From assembly GCF_005795905.1 (NCBI RefSeq), contig NZ_VAWE01000001.1, forward strand, positions 4,577,001 to 4,641,000: a stretch of 64,000 nt of DNA. The letters run 5' to 3'. Position numbers and translations under genes: made by a program. The first letter of the stretch is position 1, and each line of letters begins with the position of its first letter. A model generated the notes under the pieces. That model was not told the DNA's origin, ran no database searches, and saw nothing but the letters and a program-made list of their open reading frames with translations. Below are positions 17,200-25,274 of the stretch, in pieces. Source of the stretch: Streptomyces marianii (GTDB lineage Bacteria; Actinomycetota; Actinomycetes; Streptomycetales; Streptomycetaceae).

Positions 17200-17220
17200 A
17201 GGGCTCTCTTTTAGAGCCCT
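17200..17220 (-). terminator. Hairpin terminator after int
   Basis: AGGGCTCT (17200-17207) and AGAGCCCT (17213-17220) form a perfect 8-bp stem with a CTTTT loop, 15 bases beyond the int stop at 17236. Confidence 0.65.
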
Positions 17221-17235
17221 GGAAACCAGCGATGC

Positions 17236-18471
17236 TCAGATTCTGTGCCTAAATTCTTCGTATGCGTGAGCGATCGCATTTCGCGTGCGCTCCTGGCTGG
17301 ACGGCATGAGGTGCGCGTAGACGCGGAGCGTTAGGCCCGGGTCTGAGTGACCGAGGTACTCGGCGAGGGCCTTGATGTTCTCCCCGGCGTCCAGGAGCAC
17401 CGAGGCATAGAAGTGGCGGAGGGCGTGCATGCCGTTCTCGCGGGACTCGGCGTACGACTCACCCGGCTTGCGCTCGGGGATCACCCCGGCTGAGGCCAGC
17501 GCACGCTTCCAGACCTCTTCGTTGAGAGACGTACGCCAGACGTGGCCGCCGCGAGGTCCGGTGAAGATCAGCCGCTTGGTTAGCGGAGGCCCGTCGGCCA
17601 TCTTCCACGGCAAGGTGATCTCGACCGGCGGGAACTGCTTCGTATGTGCCCGGAGTGCTTCTGTGACCGGCCCAGGAAGCGGTACATCCCGCAGCTTGCC
17701 GCCCTTGGGCGGGGCGAACACGGGCTTGCTGCGGCTCAGCTTCAGCTGTTGGACCACGTGGAGTGTGCCCGACGCGAAGTCGATGGCGTCGACGGCGACC
17801 CCCAGGATCTCCCCCTGGCGGAGACCGCAGCCGCCGCCCAGGTCGACCATGGCTTGGTAGCGCTCGGGCATGCCGGCCCGGACGGCGAAGACCTGTTCTG
17901 GCGTCCAAGGGACGACGCGTTTGGTGTCCACAGCCGGTGGACGGACCGAGCGGGCGGCACACGGGTTCCGGGGAAGGTGCCCGTCGTCGACGGCCGCGCT
18001 CAGAGCTGCCCGCACGTTGGAGTAGATCGTCCGGGCGTACGAGCCACGGACACCGTTCTCCTGTAACTGCCTCACCCAGTCGCGTATGTGAGCGGGCTGG
18101 AAGGAGCCTAGAGGGCGCGAGCCCAGGTACGGAAAGGCGTGCAGCCGAAGCTGCGACTCCATTGACGCCTGAGTGTTCGGATCCGGCGCGTGGGTCACCC
18201 AGGTCTCGGCGTACTGCTGGAACGTGATCCGGGCCGCGCGCGGGTCGATGTACTGCCCGCGCGCCATGTCCGCCTCGGTGTGAGACAACCACTGTTCAGC
18301 CAGCCGCTTCTGCCGGTCGGGGAAGCTCTTCGACTTCTCGGTGCCGTCCGGGCCGACGTAGCGCGCGCGATAGCGCATACCCGTGCCGTAGCGTTCGCTC
18401 TTGACCTTGCGCGTCTTCCCATCGGGCCCGACCTCGGTCTTGTACCAGCGGTCTTGAATGTGCCCAGCCAT
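17236..18471 (-). CDS. int: Tyrosine recombinase integrase of the AICE
   Basis: This 411-residue protein catalyses site-specific integration and excision. An N-terminal AP2-like arm-binding region (about 25-80) and a SAM-like core-binding domain (85-170, TFQQYAETWVTH) precede the catalytic domain. The catalytic residues are visible: Arg in GCGLRQGEILG, H-x-x-R in HALRHFYASVLL, His in LGHSDPGLTLRVYAHLM and the nucleophilic Tyr in the same motif (VYAHL). The ATG start overlaps the xis stop (TGATG), so xis and int are coupled as in pSAM2. The nearby repeats at 16653-16692 are candidate arm sites. Confidence 0.93.
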   Translation of the reverse strand: MAGHIQDRWYKTEVGPDGKTRKVKSERYGTGMRYRARYVGPDGTEKSKSFPDRQKRLAEQWLSHTEADMARGQYIDPRAARITFQQYAETWVTHAPDPNTQASMESQLRLHAFPYLGSRPLGSFQPAHIRDWVRQLQENGVRGSYARTIYSNVRAALSAAVDDGHLPRNPCAARSVRPPAVDTKRVVPWTPEQVFAVRAGMPERYQAMVDLGGGCGLRQGEILGVAVDAIDFASGTLHVVQQLKLSRSKPVFAPPKGGKLRDVPLPGPVTEALRAHTKQFPPVEITLPWKMADGPPLTKRLIFTGPRGGHVWRTSLNEEVWKRALASAGVIPERKPGESYAESRENGMHALRHFYASVLLDAGENIKALAEYLGHSDPGLTLRVYAHLMPSSQERTRNAIAHAYEEFRHRI

Positions 18472-18710
18472 CAGGCAGCCATCCCATCGCGCTGAACGTC
18501 CACCCAGGCCCGCACGTCCGCCGGGTCGAAGCGCAAGTGCCGGCCGACTCGGAAGCCTCGGGGACCGGTGCGCTTGCGTCGCCACTGGTAGACCGTCTCG
18601 ACGCTCGGCAGCTCGAACATCTCCACCAGGTCCTCGGGGGTCAGGTACCGCGAAGGCAGGGGGCGCGACTCGGTGGCCGTCCCCGCCAAGGAACGGCGTC
18701 GGTCAGCCAT
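18471..18710 (-). CDS. xis: Excisionase (MerR-like winged-helix DNA-binding protein)
   Basis: This 79-residue protein is of the helix-turn-helix excisionase type: YLTPEDLVEMFELPSVETVY then WRRKRTGPRGFRVGRHLRF and a C-terminal DPADVRAWVDVQ. The W-R-K...G-P-x-x-x-VGRHLRF pattern is the usual wing and recognition segment. It overlaps rep upstream and int downstream, giving a rep-xis-int operon as in pSAM2. It would bias the integrase towards excision. Confidence 0.88.
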   Translation of the reverse strand: MADRRRSLAGTATESRPLPSRYLTPEDLVEMFELPSVETVYQWRRKRTGPRGFRVGRHLRFDPADVRAWVDVQRDGMAA

Positions 18711-19998
18711 GTGTGGGCTCTCCTTCCGTTCCTAGGGCCGGTTCGAGGGAGGCAGTAAGCCAGGCTTCTGCGGCGCTTAGGCCGGTTCCGGCGAACACCC
18801 AGTGAGCGAGGACGAGCGTCGTTTCGCCCTCCCCCGGGAGGGTCGGCACGGCCTGTGCGCGGCGCCAGTCGGCACGGGCATCACGGAGGGCGCCGAGGGT
18901 GGTGGAGTAGCGGCGCGACTTGGTGGAGAAGTGGCCGCGGAAGCCGAGCATGTGGGCCCAGGCTCGGAGGCGGAGTTCTGCAAGTTCCTTACGGGCGCCG
19001 AGAGTCCAGGCGGTTCGGATCATGCGGCGGCCGTGGTCGCTGATGTCGAGCTGCGCGAGTTCGGCGAGGAACTTCAGCGGGCGGTCGAGGGCACCGGTCG
19101 CGGTTTCGGCACCCTTGGTGGCGTACTTGGCGATGTACGCGGCGACGGCCCGTTCGGTGAGCTCCTGGCCGTCGTTGAAGTCGGCGGATCGGATGGTCCG
19201 GACGTCGAGTTGGCGGCCGAAGGTGAAGGTGTGGGCGCGGCCGTCGATGACGGGGCCATCGACACGGACTGCGGTTGCGGCGGCGCGGATGGCGTCGGTG
19301 AGGAGTTCGGGGGTGGCCCAGGCGGGCGGTGCGGTGGCGCCCCCTTCCGGGCCGTCGATGCGGATGACGGCGTGGAAGTGAACGGCGCCGCGTTTCTGGT
19401 ACTCGGCGACTTTGGCGAAGGACACCCGGGCGTACTCCCGGAAGGCTCGTTGCGTGAGGCCGGCGCGCTTGGCGACTTCGCGGCGGAGGTAGGTGGAGAA
19501 GCGGCGCCAGAGTGCACCCGCGTGCGCGTTCCAGAGGACGGCGGCTTCGTAGTCGTAGGTGTCGGGGTCGAGTGGGGCGCCGAGTTCGGCGTCGTCCTGG
19601 TCGTGGAGGGTGCCGCAGCGGCAGGGTCGGACTGTTCGGGCTGGGCCGGTGGGGCGGTTGTGGACCGGGCCGAAGCCGGGGGCGGTGAAGGTGGCGAAGA
19701 CGCGGGGATGGACGGCGACGCGTTCCGGGACGCCCTTGCCTCCGCGCAGGCCGGAGGTGATCAGGTGGAAGGTGTCGCGGCGGTAGACCTCCGCGCATGC
19801 CGCGCAGCGGGTTGTACGGCGGTTGTTGCAGCGGACCAGGAGGTGACCGGACGGGAGGGTCGTCGAGTCGAGGTGGTTAAGGACGGTTCCGACTTCGCCG
19901 GTCCGGGTGTTCACGTCGTACTCGGTCCGGTGACCGTCGAGGCGGATCGGATGCGTGCAGCCACCCAGGCCGGAGAGCTGACGCAGTAGAGCCGGCAT
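18703..19998 (-). CDS. rep: Rolling-circle replication initiator (RepSA-like), start uncertain
   Basis: This protein has at least 431 residues. Zinc-type Cys pairs (CNNRRTTRCAACAEVYRRDTF, then RPCRCGTLHD) precede the HUH endonuclease motif in GAVHFHAVIRIDGPEG and a Tyr in AYIAKYATKG. These fit AICE Rep proteins. The first usable ATG is at 19998, but the frame stays open upstream and still looks coding (TRETAPPLQELGELAALGT) up to an AAGGAG site at 20070-20076. No ATG, GTG or TTG is in frame there: the codon expected to be the start is AGA at 20070-20068, or ATC at 20061. The start may have been lost by mutation. Confidence 0.85.
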   Translation of the reverse strand: MPALLRQLSGLGGCTHPIRLDGHRTEYDVNTRTGEVGTVLNHLDSTTLPSGHLLVRCNNRRTTRCAACAEVYRRDTFHLITSGLRGGKGVPERVAVHPRVFATFTAPGFGPVHNRPTGPARTVRPCRCGTLHDQDDAELGAPLDPDTYDYEAAVLWNAHAGALWRRFSTYLRREVAKRAGLTQRAFREYARVSFAKVAEYQKRGAVHFHAVIRIDGPEGGATAPPAWATPELLTDAIRAAATAVRVDGPVIDGRAHTFTFGRQLDVRTIRSADFNDGQELTERAVAAYIAKYATKGAETATGALDRPLKFLAELAQLDISDHGRRMIRTAWTLGARKELAELRLRAWAHMLGFRGHFSTKSRRYSTTLGALRDARADWRRAQAVPTLPGEGETTLVLAHWVFAGTGLSAAEAWLTASLEPALGTEGEPTHG

Positions 19999-20162
19999 GG
20001 TGCCGAGGGCGGCCAGTTCGCCGAGTTCCTGAAGCGGGGGCGCAGTCTCGCGGGTGAAGATAGTGGTTCTCCTTCTGGCTTCGGTCAGGAGGGACAGAGC
20101 CCCCGGGGCGGCGGATGCTTGGCGGTGTCAGTCCGCCCCGGGGGTCTGGTGGAGCTGGGGCG

Positions 20163-20408
20163 TCAGAAGCGGTGCTGGTCGCGGAGCATCGAGCGCAGGA
20201 CGACGGCAGCGACTGCCACCGAGATGGCCGTGACGGCGACGGCGGCCAGGAGCGCGGTCAGGACGACACCGCCGACGAGGACGGCCGTGACCGCTCCAGT
20301 ACTGACGGAGATCTGCGGCGCCGTGCGCTGCACGGGTGCCGGATCAACCGTGGTGTGGCTGTGCGCGGGCGGCGGGGTGGGGTTGGCGGGGTACTTGGGC
20401 AGGAACAC
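20163..20408 (-). CDS. SpdD-like plasmid spread membrane protein
   Basis: This 81-residue protein has a Pro-rich N-terminus (MFLPKYPANPTPPPAHSH) and a long hydrophobic region (TGAVTAVLVGGVVLTALLAA, then VAVTAISVAVAAVVLRSML) ending RDQHRF. This is the appearance of Spd proteins that help intramycelial spread of pSAM2-type elements. A KorSA-like operator sequence lies directly upstream (20427-20442). Confidence 0.65.
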   Translation of the reverse strand: MFLPKYPANPTPPPAHSHTTVDPAPVQRTAPQISVSTGAVTAVLVGGVVLTALLAAVAVTAISVAVAAVVLRSMLRDQHRF

Positions 20409-20426
20409 AGCAAGCTCTCCTTGCCT

Positions 20427-20442
20427 ACTCGTCTAGTCGTGT
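20427..20442. promoter_or_regulatory. KorSA-like operator upstream of the SpdD-like gene
   Basis: ACTCGTCTAGTCGTGT shares ACTCGTCTA with the sites at 23349 and 23422. It overlaps the end of the preceding small gene and precedes the SpdD-like start at 20408. Confidence 0.5.
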
Positions 20443-20627
20443 GAGCCGTTTATGACGTCCACGCCGGAGCGCGTGCCGGACTCGATGGCCGGGGCCATGA
20501 AGGTGTGCGAGAGCCAGAAGCCGAAGAGGGCGATCAGCACGACGATCCAGGTGCGGACGCCGAGGAACTTGACCGCTCCCCAGGCGAAGAAGCCGAGGAT
20601 GACGACGAGCGGCAGGCTGACGGTCAC
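20433..20627 (-). CDS. Small AICE membrane protein (64 residues)
   Basis: The protein has two hydrophobic segments (PLVVILGFFAWGAVKFLG and TWIVVLIALFGFWLSHTFM) and a polar tail (ESGTRSGVDVINGSHD). It lies in the run of small spread genes between SpdB and rep, all on the minus strand. The family has no assigned activity; a role in mycelial spread is inferred from position. Confidence 0.65.
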   Translation of the reverse strand: MTVSLPLVVILGFFAWGAVKFLGVRTWIVVLIALFGFWLSHTFMAPAIESGTRSGVDVINGSHD

Positions 20628-20642
20628 GGGTCGCGGGTCCTT

Positions 20643-20834
20643 TCAGCGGACGGGGCAGCGGTGGGTGCGGGCGGCGAGCTCGGCGGCGGCGCGGCTGTCG
20701 TAGTCGGCGGAGAAGCCGCAGCGTGGTGCCGTGCAGGCGGCAGTGTGCTTCTCTCGGCCACGGCCGTCGTAGGAGGTGCCGACCTGTACGGGGCCGATGC
20801 GGGTGACGGAGCGGAAACGGCGGTTGGCGCTCAT
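20643..20834 (-). CDS. Mobile element transfer protein (small, Cys/His)
   Basis: This 63-residue basic protein starts MSANRRFRSVTRIGPVQVGT and has CTAPRCGF ... THRCPVR, four Cys/His that could bind zinc. Similar short proteins accompany SpdB and Tra in Streptomyces AICEs. The ATG at 20834 has a GAGAGGAG site. It overlaps the shifted end of SpdB by 4 bases; without that shift SpdB would stop at 20845, leaving a normal 10-base gap. Confidence 0.7.
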   Translation of the reverse strand: MSANRRFRSVTRIGPVQVGTSYDGRGREKHTAACTAPRCGFSADYDSRAAAELAARTHRCPVR

Positions 20835-21517
20835 GGTTCTCCTCTCAGATCTGGGCGGCGATGGCGTCGGCCATCGGCGGAGGGACGCCGAGTCGGGCGC
20901 GGAGGGTTGGGGGTGTCGATGGCCGTTCCGGTGCGGGTGTGGTGCTCGGCGGCGACTTTGCGGGCGTGCTCCACGAGGGCGGCCGGGACGGGGACGGCGG
21001 GCGGAAGAGCAGGGGCCGGGATCGGGTCCGGCTCGGCGGCCGGGGGTTCCGAGAGCTCCAGTGCAGGGGCGGGCGCCCCCTCTTGATCCTCGGTGTCCTC
21101 GAACTGGTTCCTAGCCTCGGTCACTTGGCTTGCCGTGGGGTCGGCCTGCTCAGTCGGTGCCGAGTGAGCGAGGAGCGTGCCGCCGAGGAAGGCGACCGCG
21201 GGCCAGCCCGCAACAAGGATGCGCAGCCAGGCCGGCACGTGGTCCATGTCGAGCAGCCCGGCCGTGGCGACGTTGGCACCGAGGGAGGCGACGAGTGCGA
21301 TGACGAACCAGCACCACCCGGCGGCTTTTGCGTCACCGTTCCGCAGTCGGCGCCAGGCGGCGACAAGCAACAGGTCGACCGAGATTGGGTAGGCCCATGC
21401 CTTCCACCCGTCCTGTCCGGCCGCCGAGGCGACGTCGTGCAGGTGGGCGAAGGACAGGGCGGCGGCGATGACGGCCTGGATGAGCACCGCATCGATACGA
21501 GCCAGTTGGGCGCGCAT
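20831..21517 (-). CDS. spdB: SpdB-like spread protein, DUF2637 (C-terminus frameshifted)
   Basis: Four hydrophobic segments (about 8-130), including AVIAAALSFAHLHDVASAAG, AYPISVDLLLVAAWRRLR and WCWFVIALVASLGANVATAG, match DUF2637/SpdB proteins that help element spread through mycelium. A Pro/Glu-rich region and EHARKVAAEHHTRTGTAID follow. ATG 21517 has GAAGGAG. The last 30 or so codons are Pro/Arg nonsense. Removing one base from the five-G run at 20909-20913 gives TLRARLGVPPPMADAIAAQI and a stop at 20845, which is the expected conserved end. This is either a real frameshift or an assembly error; the membrane part is intact. Confidence 0.8.
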   Translation of the reverse strand: MRAQLARIDAVLIQAVIAAALSFAHLHDVASAAGQDGWKAWAYPISVDLLLVAAWRRLRNGDAKAAGWCWFVIALVASLGANVATAGLLDMDHVPAWLRILVAGWPAVAFLGGTLLAHSAPTEQADPTASQVTEARNQFEDTEDQEGAPAPALELSEPPAAEPDPIPAPALPPAVPVPAALVEHARKVAAEHHTRTGTAIDTPNPPRPTRRPSADGRRHRRPDLRGEP

Positions 21518-21601
21518 GCTGCGGCTCCTTCCGGATTCAGGCATGGGAGGGGTAGGGACGCGGCGCGAGACGGTCACGCCGACCGGTTGGGGAAGGGCAG
21601 G

Positions 21602-22977
21602 TCAGTCGGTCACCGGGCGCGGCTTCACGACCGGGGCCGCGGGCTCGACCAGCCGTACAGGCTCGTGTGGCCGGAAGGACTTGAGTGAAGGCAGCTCGGG
21701 GACCAGGTAGGCCGATGCGTGGCAGGTCTTAGCGGCGTCGGCGAGGGAGAGGTAGGGCGTGCGGATGCGGGACCAGCCACCGGAGGTGTCACCGGCGATG
21801 GCGAGGCCGGGCTGTTCGGGGGCGATGGCACAGGCGGCGGAGACCGCTTCGGGGGCGATGTCGCCGAGTGCCATCTTGGCGGAGGCTTCGTCGTTGACAC
21901 GGTGGCAGACGCGGCCGGTCAACTGGGCCCGCAGCATGGTCGCTCCCTTCCCCAACTCGGCTCCGAACCGCTGCCCGCATACCTCCAGATAGATGCCGGC
22001 CGCACGGCCGAGCTGGGCGAGACGGATGAGCTGGGTGACCATCTCGTCCCTGCGTTCTTCTTCCTTCTTCGTGGCGACGAGCAAGAGTTCGGCCACCTCG
22101 TCCACGAGCAAGACGACGGGCACGGGCCGCTCGTGCCCGGGGAGTCCCCAGATGTCGGAGGTGACTCCCTCGTCCGGAGTGGCCGGGGCGATGCCCTGCC
22201 GAGCCTTGATCAGGTCGTAGCGGTCCTCCATTTCCCTGATGAGCGCGGGCAGCAACTCCGCGGCCTGATCAGGGTCGGTGGCGAGGGCCGACAGGCGCGG
22301 AGCGAAGGGTGCCGTTCGACGGCCCGCTTGCAGTCGATGCCGACCAGGGCGACGGGCTGTCGGGCGAGCCCGGCGACCAGATGCCGCAGGTACATCGACT
22401 TGCCGGACAGGGTGGCACCGAGCGTGAGGCCGTGGGGGACGGTTCGGTAGTCGCGTACGAAGGGCGTGGCGTCCTCCCGCAAGGCCACCGGAACCTTCAG
22501 AAAGTCGGCAGCGACCTTGCGCGGCATACGGACCTTGCGCAGCACGTCGAAGCCGACCAGCCGCAGCTCTACGACACCGGGCTTGATGGTGGTGACGCAG
22601 ACGGCGTGAACTCCCCAGGCGTGCCGCAGCCGTTCGGCGGAGGCGGCGACGTCGGCGGGTTCCTGCCCTGGTGCGAGTCGCAGGCGGAGTCGGAGCCCGG
22701 TCATGGTGGGGCGGATGATGCCGCGACGCGGCGGGACGGGACGGACCTCGCGGCGGGTGGTGGCCTTGACCGCCAAAACCCGGAGCCGGGAGGGCGCCAC
22801 CGTCAGGCCGCAGGCTTCCATGACCGAGCCGTACGAGCTGAGCAGCCGAGCCGTGGACATCGGTAGGCCGACCGTCGACCAGTAGGTCCCGGGGTGCTTG
22901 GCACGGGCGTAGGCAGCCCCGCCGCCGAGCGCGGCGACAGGACCACCCACCTCCAGAAGCGTCGCTATGTCGGTCAT
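21602..22977 (-). pseudogene. traSA: FtsK/SpoIIIE-like conjugative transfer protein TraSA, frameshifted
   Basis: The N-terminal part (MTDIATLLEVGG...) carries the Walker A motif GATLSGKSMYLRHLVAGL and runs into DCKRAVE. The C-terminal part continues in another frame with APFAPRLSALATDPDQAAEL, EMEDRYDLIKARQG, the Walker B VPVVLLVDEVAELL and an arginine-finger region. The break is at about 22313: one missing base in GTCGAACGGCACCC (a T giving CTG would restore VELAPF). Repaired, it would be about 458 residues, normal for TraSA, which moves double-stranded DNA between hyphae as a hexamer. The ATG at 22977 overlaps the upstream stop. Unless this is an assembly error, transfer is abolished. Confidence 0.85.
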
Positions 22978-23333
22978 CAGGCAGCGGCCCCAGTAGCGAC
23001 GGGGAACGCAGCCGGAGTGACAGCGGCGGCGCGGTACGCGATGCCGTGCCGCTGCTGCCCGTTGAACACGCTCTCCCACGGCCGGGCCACGAGCCCCGGC
23101 AGCGAGATCGGAGCACCGAGCGTCAGCCCCTCGGACACCCCGCTCTCCGGAAGGGTCACCTTGATCAGGGACGACTCCCCCTCCTCGATGTAGACGACGC
23201 CGATCGTCATCAGCGCCTCGCCGCTCACGGTGTCCTTGGCGATCTCGCCGGTCTGCCGGTCGCGGACCTTGGGCTCGGGTGCCTCAGTCAGCAGGATCGT
23301 TGCGGCCGAGGTCTCCACACGGATGGTGCGCAA
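22977..23333 (-). CDS. SCO3933-type AICE regulatory/accessory protein
   Basis: This 118-residue protein starts MRTIRVETSAATILLTEAPE and continues with KVRDRQTGEIAKDT, LMTIGVVYIEEGESSLIKV and WESVFNGQQRHGIAYRA. This pattern is found directly upstream of tra in Streptomyces AICEs, where it is annotated as a regulatory family (from memory). It is the first gene of the tra operon. Its stop overlaps the tra start (TGATG). Two KorSA-like operators lie just upstream at 23349 and 23422. Confidence 0.75.
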   Translation of the reverse strand: MRTIRVETSAATILLTEAPEPKVRDRQTGEIAKDTVSGEALMTIGVVYIEEGESSLIKVTLPESGVSEGLTLGAPISLPGLVARPWESVFNGQQRHGIAYRAAAVTPAAFPVATGAAA

Positions 23334-23348
23334 GATTTCTTCCCATCT

Positions 23349-23364
23349 ACTCGTCTATACAAGA
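23349..23364. promoter_or_regulatory. KorSA-like operator 1 upstream of the tra operon
   Basis: ACTCGTCTATACAAGA lies 16 bases from the first start codon of the tra operon. It shares ACTCGTCTATAC with the site at 23422. Confidence 0.6.
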
Positions 23365-23421
23365 TGCAGCCTTCGAGCCCGATCTCCGGGAACGCCGACC
23401 ACCTTGCCACGCAACTTGCCC

Positions 23422-23437
23422 ACTCGTCTATACGAGT
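23422..23437. promoter_or_regulatory. KorSA-like operator 2 upstream of the tra operon
   Basis: ACTCGTCTATACGAGT is an inverted repeat (ACTCGT / ACGAGT with a 4-base centre), the best copy of the motif. It lies between the tra operon and the korSA end, where GntR-family repressors of pSAM2 type are known to act. Confidence 0.65.
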
Positions 23438-23498
23438 ATGCCTGTTGGGGTGTGCGAGTTCGGGAGAACGGCCCCGCGCACCACCGCCGGTCAGGCCC

Positions 23499-24284
23499 TC
23501 ACGTGGCCGGGAGCTGGTACGACAGGACGTAGGCGTCCGCCGCCATCACCGTGTCGCAGACTTCTACGGCTCGCCCTTCGGCGTCGTAGGCGGTCCGAAT
23601 CAGGTGGATCACGGGCACGCCAGAGGCCAGGCGGAGCGTCTTCACCTCGGACGGCGAGGGCATCCGGGCGCGGATCTCCTCCTCGAAGTGGTCGAGGTGA
23701 TGGCTCAGCTCTTCGAGTCGGGCGTAGATGCCACCGGGGCCGGGGTTGGGTTCGGCGATCTGTGTGCCGCGCGCGATGTCGAGCGGCAGGTAGGAGGTGG
23801 CGAACTCGACCGGTCGTCCGTCGAGCAGGTACCGGCGCCGGCGGGCGAGTACACGCCGTACGGACCCCAGCCGGGTGGAGATGTCCTGACTGGCCTTCTC
23901 TTCCTTGACCTCCAGGCTGTCCACCTGCGGGTGACTGCCGGCGGCGTCGGCCTCGACGATGAACGCGGACTTGCCTTGCTCGCGATGCCGCCGGGCGAAC
24001 CGGTCGGAGGCGAGGCGCCGCACGGGCGGTCGTGGTCGTACAAAGACGCCCTTGCCGTGTTCAGCGTGGACCAGGCCCTCGCCCTGGAGGATGGAGAAGG
24101 AGTTTCGGACCGTCATACGGGAAACTCCGTAGTGGTCGACAAGCTCCGCCTCGGAGGGCAGCTTTTCGCCCTCCTTGAATCGCCCACGGTCGATTGCCTC
24201 GCGCAGCTGGTCGGCGATCTGCCGGAAGACCGCACGATCACTCGTGGGGTCCAGGTCGCCGAGGAGGCTCGGGAGAGACGTCAC
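23499..24284 (-). CDS. korSA: GntR/HutC-type repressor, KorSA-like
   Basis: This 261-residue protein has an N-terminal GntR winged helix (FRQIADQLREAIDRGRFKEG, LPSEAELVDHYGVSRMTVRN, EGLVHAEHGKGVFV) and a C-terminal UTRA ligand-like domain (SVRRVLARRRRYLLDGRPVE, then HLIRTAYDAEGRAVEV). In pSAM2 KorSA silences replication activation and transfer genes. The GTG start at 24284 follows AAGGAG. A half-palindrome of the operator type lies just upstream (24297-24312), so autoregulation and control of the divergent Nudix gene are likely. Confidence 0.88.
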   Translation of the reverse strand: MTSLPSLLGDLDPTSDRAVFRQIADQLREAIDRGRFKEGEKLPSEAELVDHYGVSRMTVRNSFSILQGEGLVHAEHGKGVFVRPRPPVRRLASDRFARRHREQGKSAFIVEADAAGSHPQVDSLEVKEEKASQDISTRLGSVRRVLARRRRYLLDGRPVEFATSYLPLDIARGTQIAEPNPGPGGIYARLEELSHHLDHFEEEIRARMPSPSEVKTLRLASGVPVIHLIRTAYDAEGRAVEVCDTVMAADAYVLSYQLPAT

Positions 24285-24296
24285 GTGTACTCCTTT

Positions 24297-24312
24297 AGGT
24301 ATCTAGACGAGT
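24297..24312. promoter_or_regulatory. KorSA-like operator between korSA and the Nudix gene
   Basis: Read on the minus strand, ACTCGTCTAGATACCT shares ACTCGTCTA with the other sites. It lies between the divergent starts at 24284 and 24374. A related CGAGTATACGAG sequence lies at 24851-24862, over the start of the ATPase gene. Confidence 0.55.
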
Positions 24313-24373
24313 GGGCGAGTGTTGTTGCTACGGTGGAGAGCCTAGCCAGCCGAGAGGGCCGAGGAACGTGAGC

Positions 24374-24799
24374 ATGGACCGTCCACACTCCGTGAGCGTT
24401 GCAGGAGTCGTCGTCGACGCCCAGGGCCGCGCCCTCTTGATCCAGCGCCGCGACAACCGCAAGTGGGAACCCCCGGGCGGAGTCCTCGAACGTGAGGAAA
24501 CCATCTCCGAGGCCCTCCAGCGCGAAGTTCTCGAAGAGACCGGCATCAAGATCGCACTTCCCGCGACCCTCACCGGCGTCTACAAGAACATGACGGGCCT
24601 GATCGTCTCGCTGGTCTTCCGCTGCGAAGCCGCCGACGGCACGCCCACCACAGGGGACGAGACCCGCGCGCTGCGCTGGGCCACCCGCGAAGAAGTCACC
24701 GAACTCGCCGACGAGGCGTACGCGATCCGCGTCCTGGATGCATTGGACGCGGCATCCCCGCCGGCCATTCGCGCCCACAACGGCGTGAAACTCGTCTAG
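24374..24799 (+). CDS. pif: Nudix hydrolase, Pif-like immunity factor
   Basis: This 141-residue protein has the full Nudix box (GGVLEREETISEALQ, then REVLEETGI; pattern GX5EX7REUXEEXGU), so the metal-binding Glu residues are present. In pSAM2 the Pif protein is a Nudix protein that blocks redundant transfer into cells already carrying the element. The same position beside korSA supports that role, but the substrate is unknown. ATG 24374 is preferred over GTG 24368 because GAGGAAC is better spaced from it. Confidence 0.8.
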   Translation: MDRPHSVSVAGVVVDAQGRALLIQRRDNRKWEPPGGVLEREETISEALQREVLEETGIKIALPATLTGVYKNMTGLIVSLVFRCEAADGTPTTGDETRALRWATREEVTELADEAYAIRVLDALDAASPPAIRAHNGVKLV

Positions 24800-24845
24800 C
24801 CCGAACCCGCTGCACATGGCGGCCTGCCAGCACGAAGGAACTTGT

Positions 24846-25274
24846 ATGCACGAGTATACGAGCACTGCTCGGGTCTGGGGGCTCAGTTGCCCAGGATTTC
24901 CGGAGGAGGTCAGCAGAGCCCGCCGATGGACGCGGGACATCCTGCGCGGCTCGCCATTAGCGGAGGATGCCGAACTGATCGTGAGCGAGCTCAGCGCAAA
25001 CGCGATCCTCCACACCGCCAGCGGCCTCACGTCCGGCAGCTTCCACCTGGCCCTGGCCGTGTCCCCTCAGGTCATCGCCCTGTCGGTCACGGATGACGGC
25101 GGCACTGGCACGGCCCCGAAGGCCGAGCACCGGGACCAGGAGGCCGAGCACGGCCGGGGCCTGGGCATGGTGACGGCGATCGCTCACCGGGTTGTGGTCC
25201 ATGACAGCGACGCTGGCCACACCGTCACCGCGGAGCTCTACAGGGATGTCCGTCCAGGAGACCGCCCGTGCTGA
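24846..25274 (+). CDS. Anti-sigma-type ATP-binding protein (HATPase_c_2)
   Basis: This 142-residue protein has the GHKL fold of RsbW/SpoIIAB-like kinases: the N box in IVSELSANAILHTASG, the G1 box in VTDDGGTG and the G2 box in GRGLGMVTAIAHRV. It lacks a sensor or dimerisation domain. Streptomyces has many such orphan proteins that bind or phosphorylate anti-sigma antagonists. The ATG at 24846 follows GAAGGAA. A KorSA-like half motif overlaps the start. It heads a coupled three-gene cargo operon. Confidence 0.85.
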   Translation: MHEYTSTARVWGLSCPGFPEEVSRARRWTRDILRGSPLAEDAELIVSELSANAILHTASGLTSGSFHLALAVSPQVIALSVTDDGGTGTAPKAEHRDQEAEHGRGLGMVTAIAHRVVVHDSDAGHTVTAELYRDVRPGDRPC

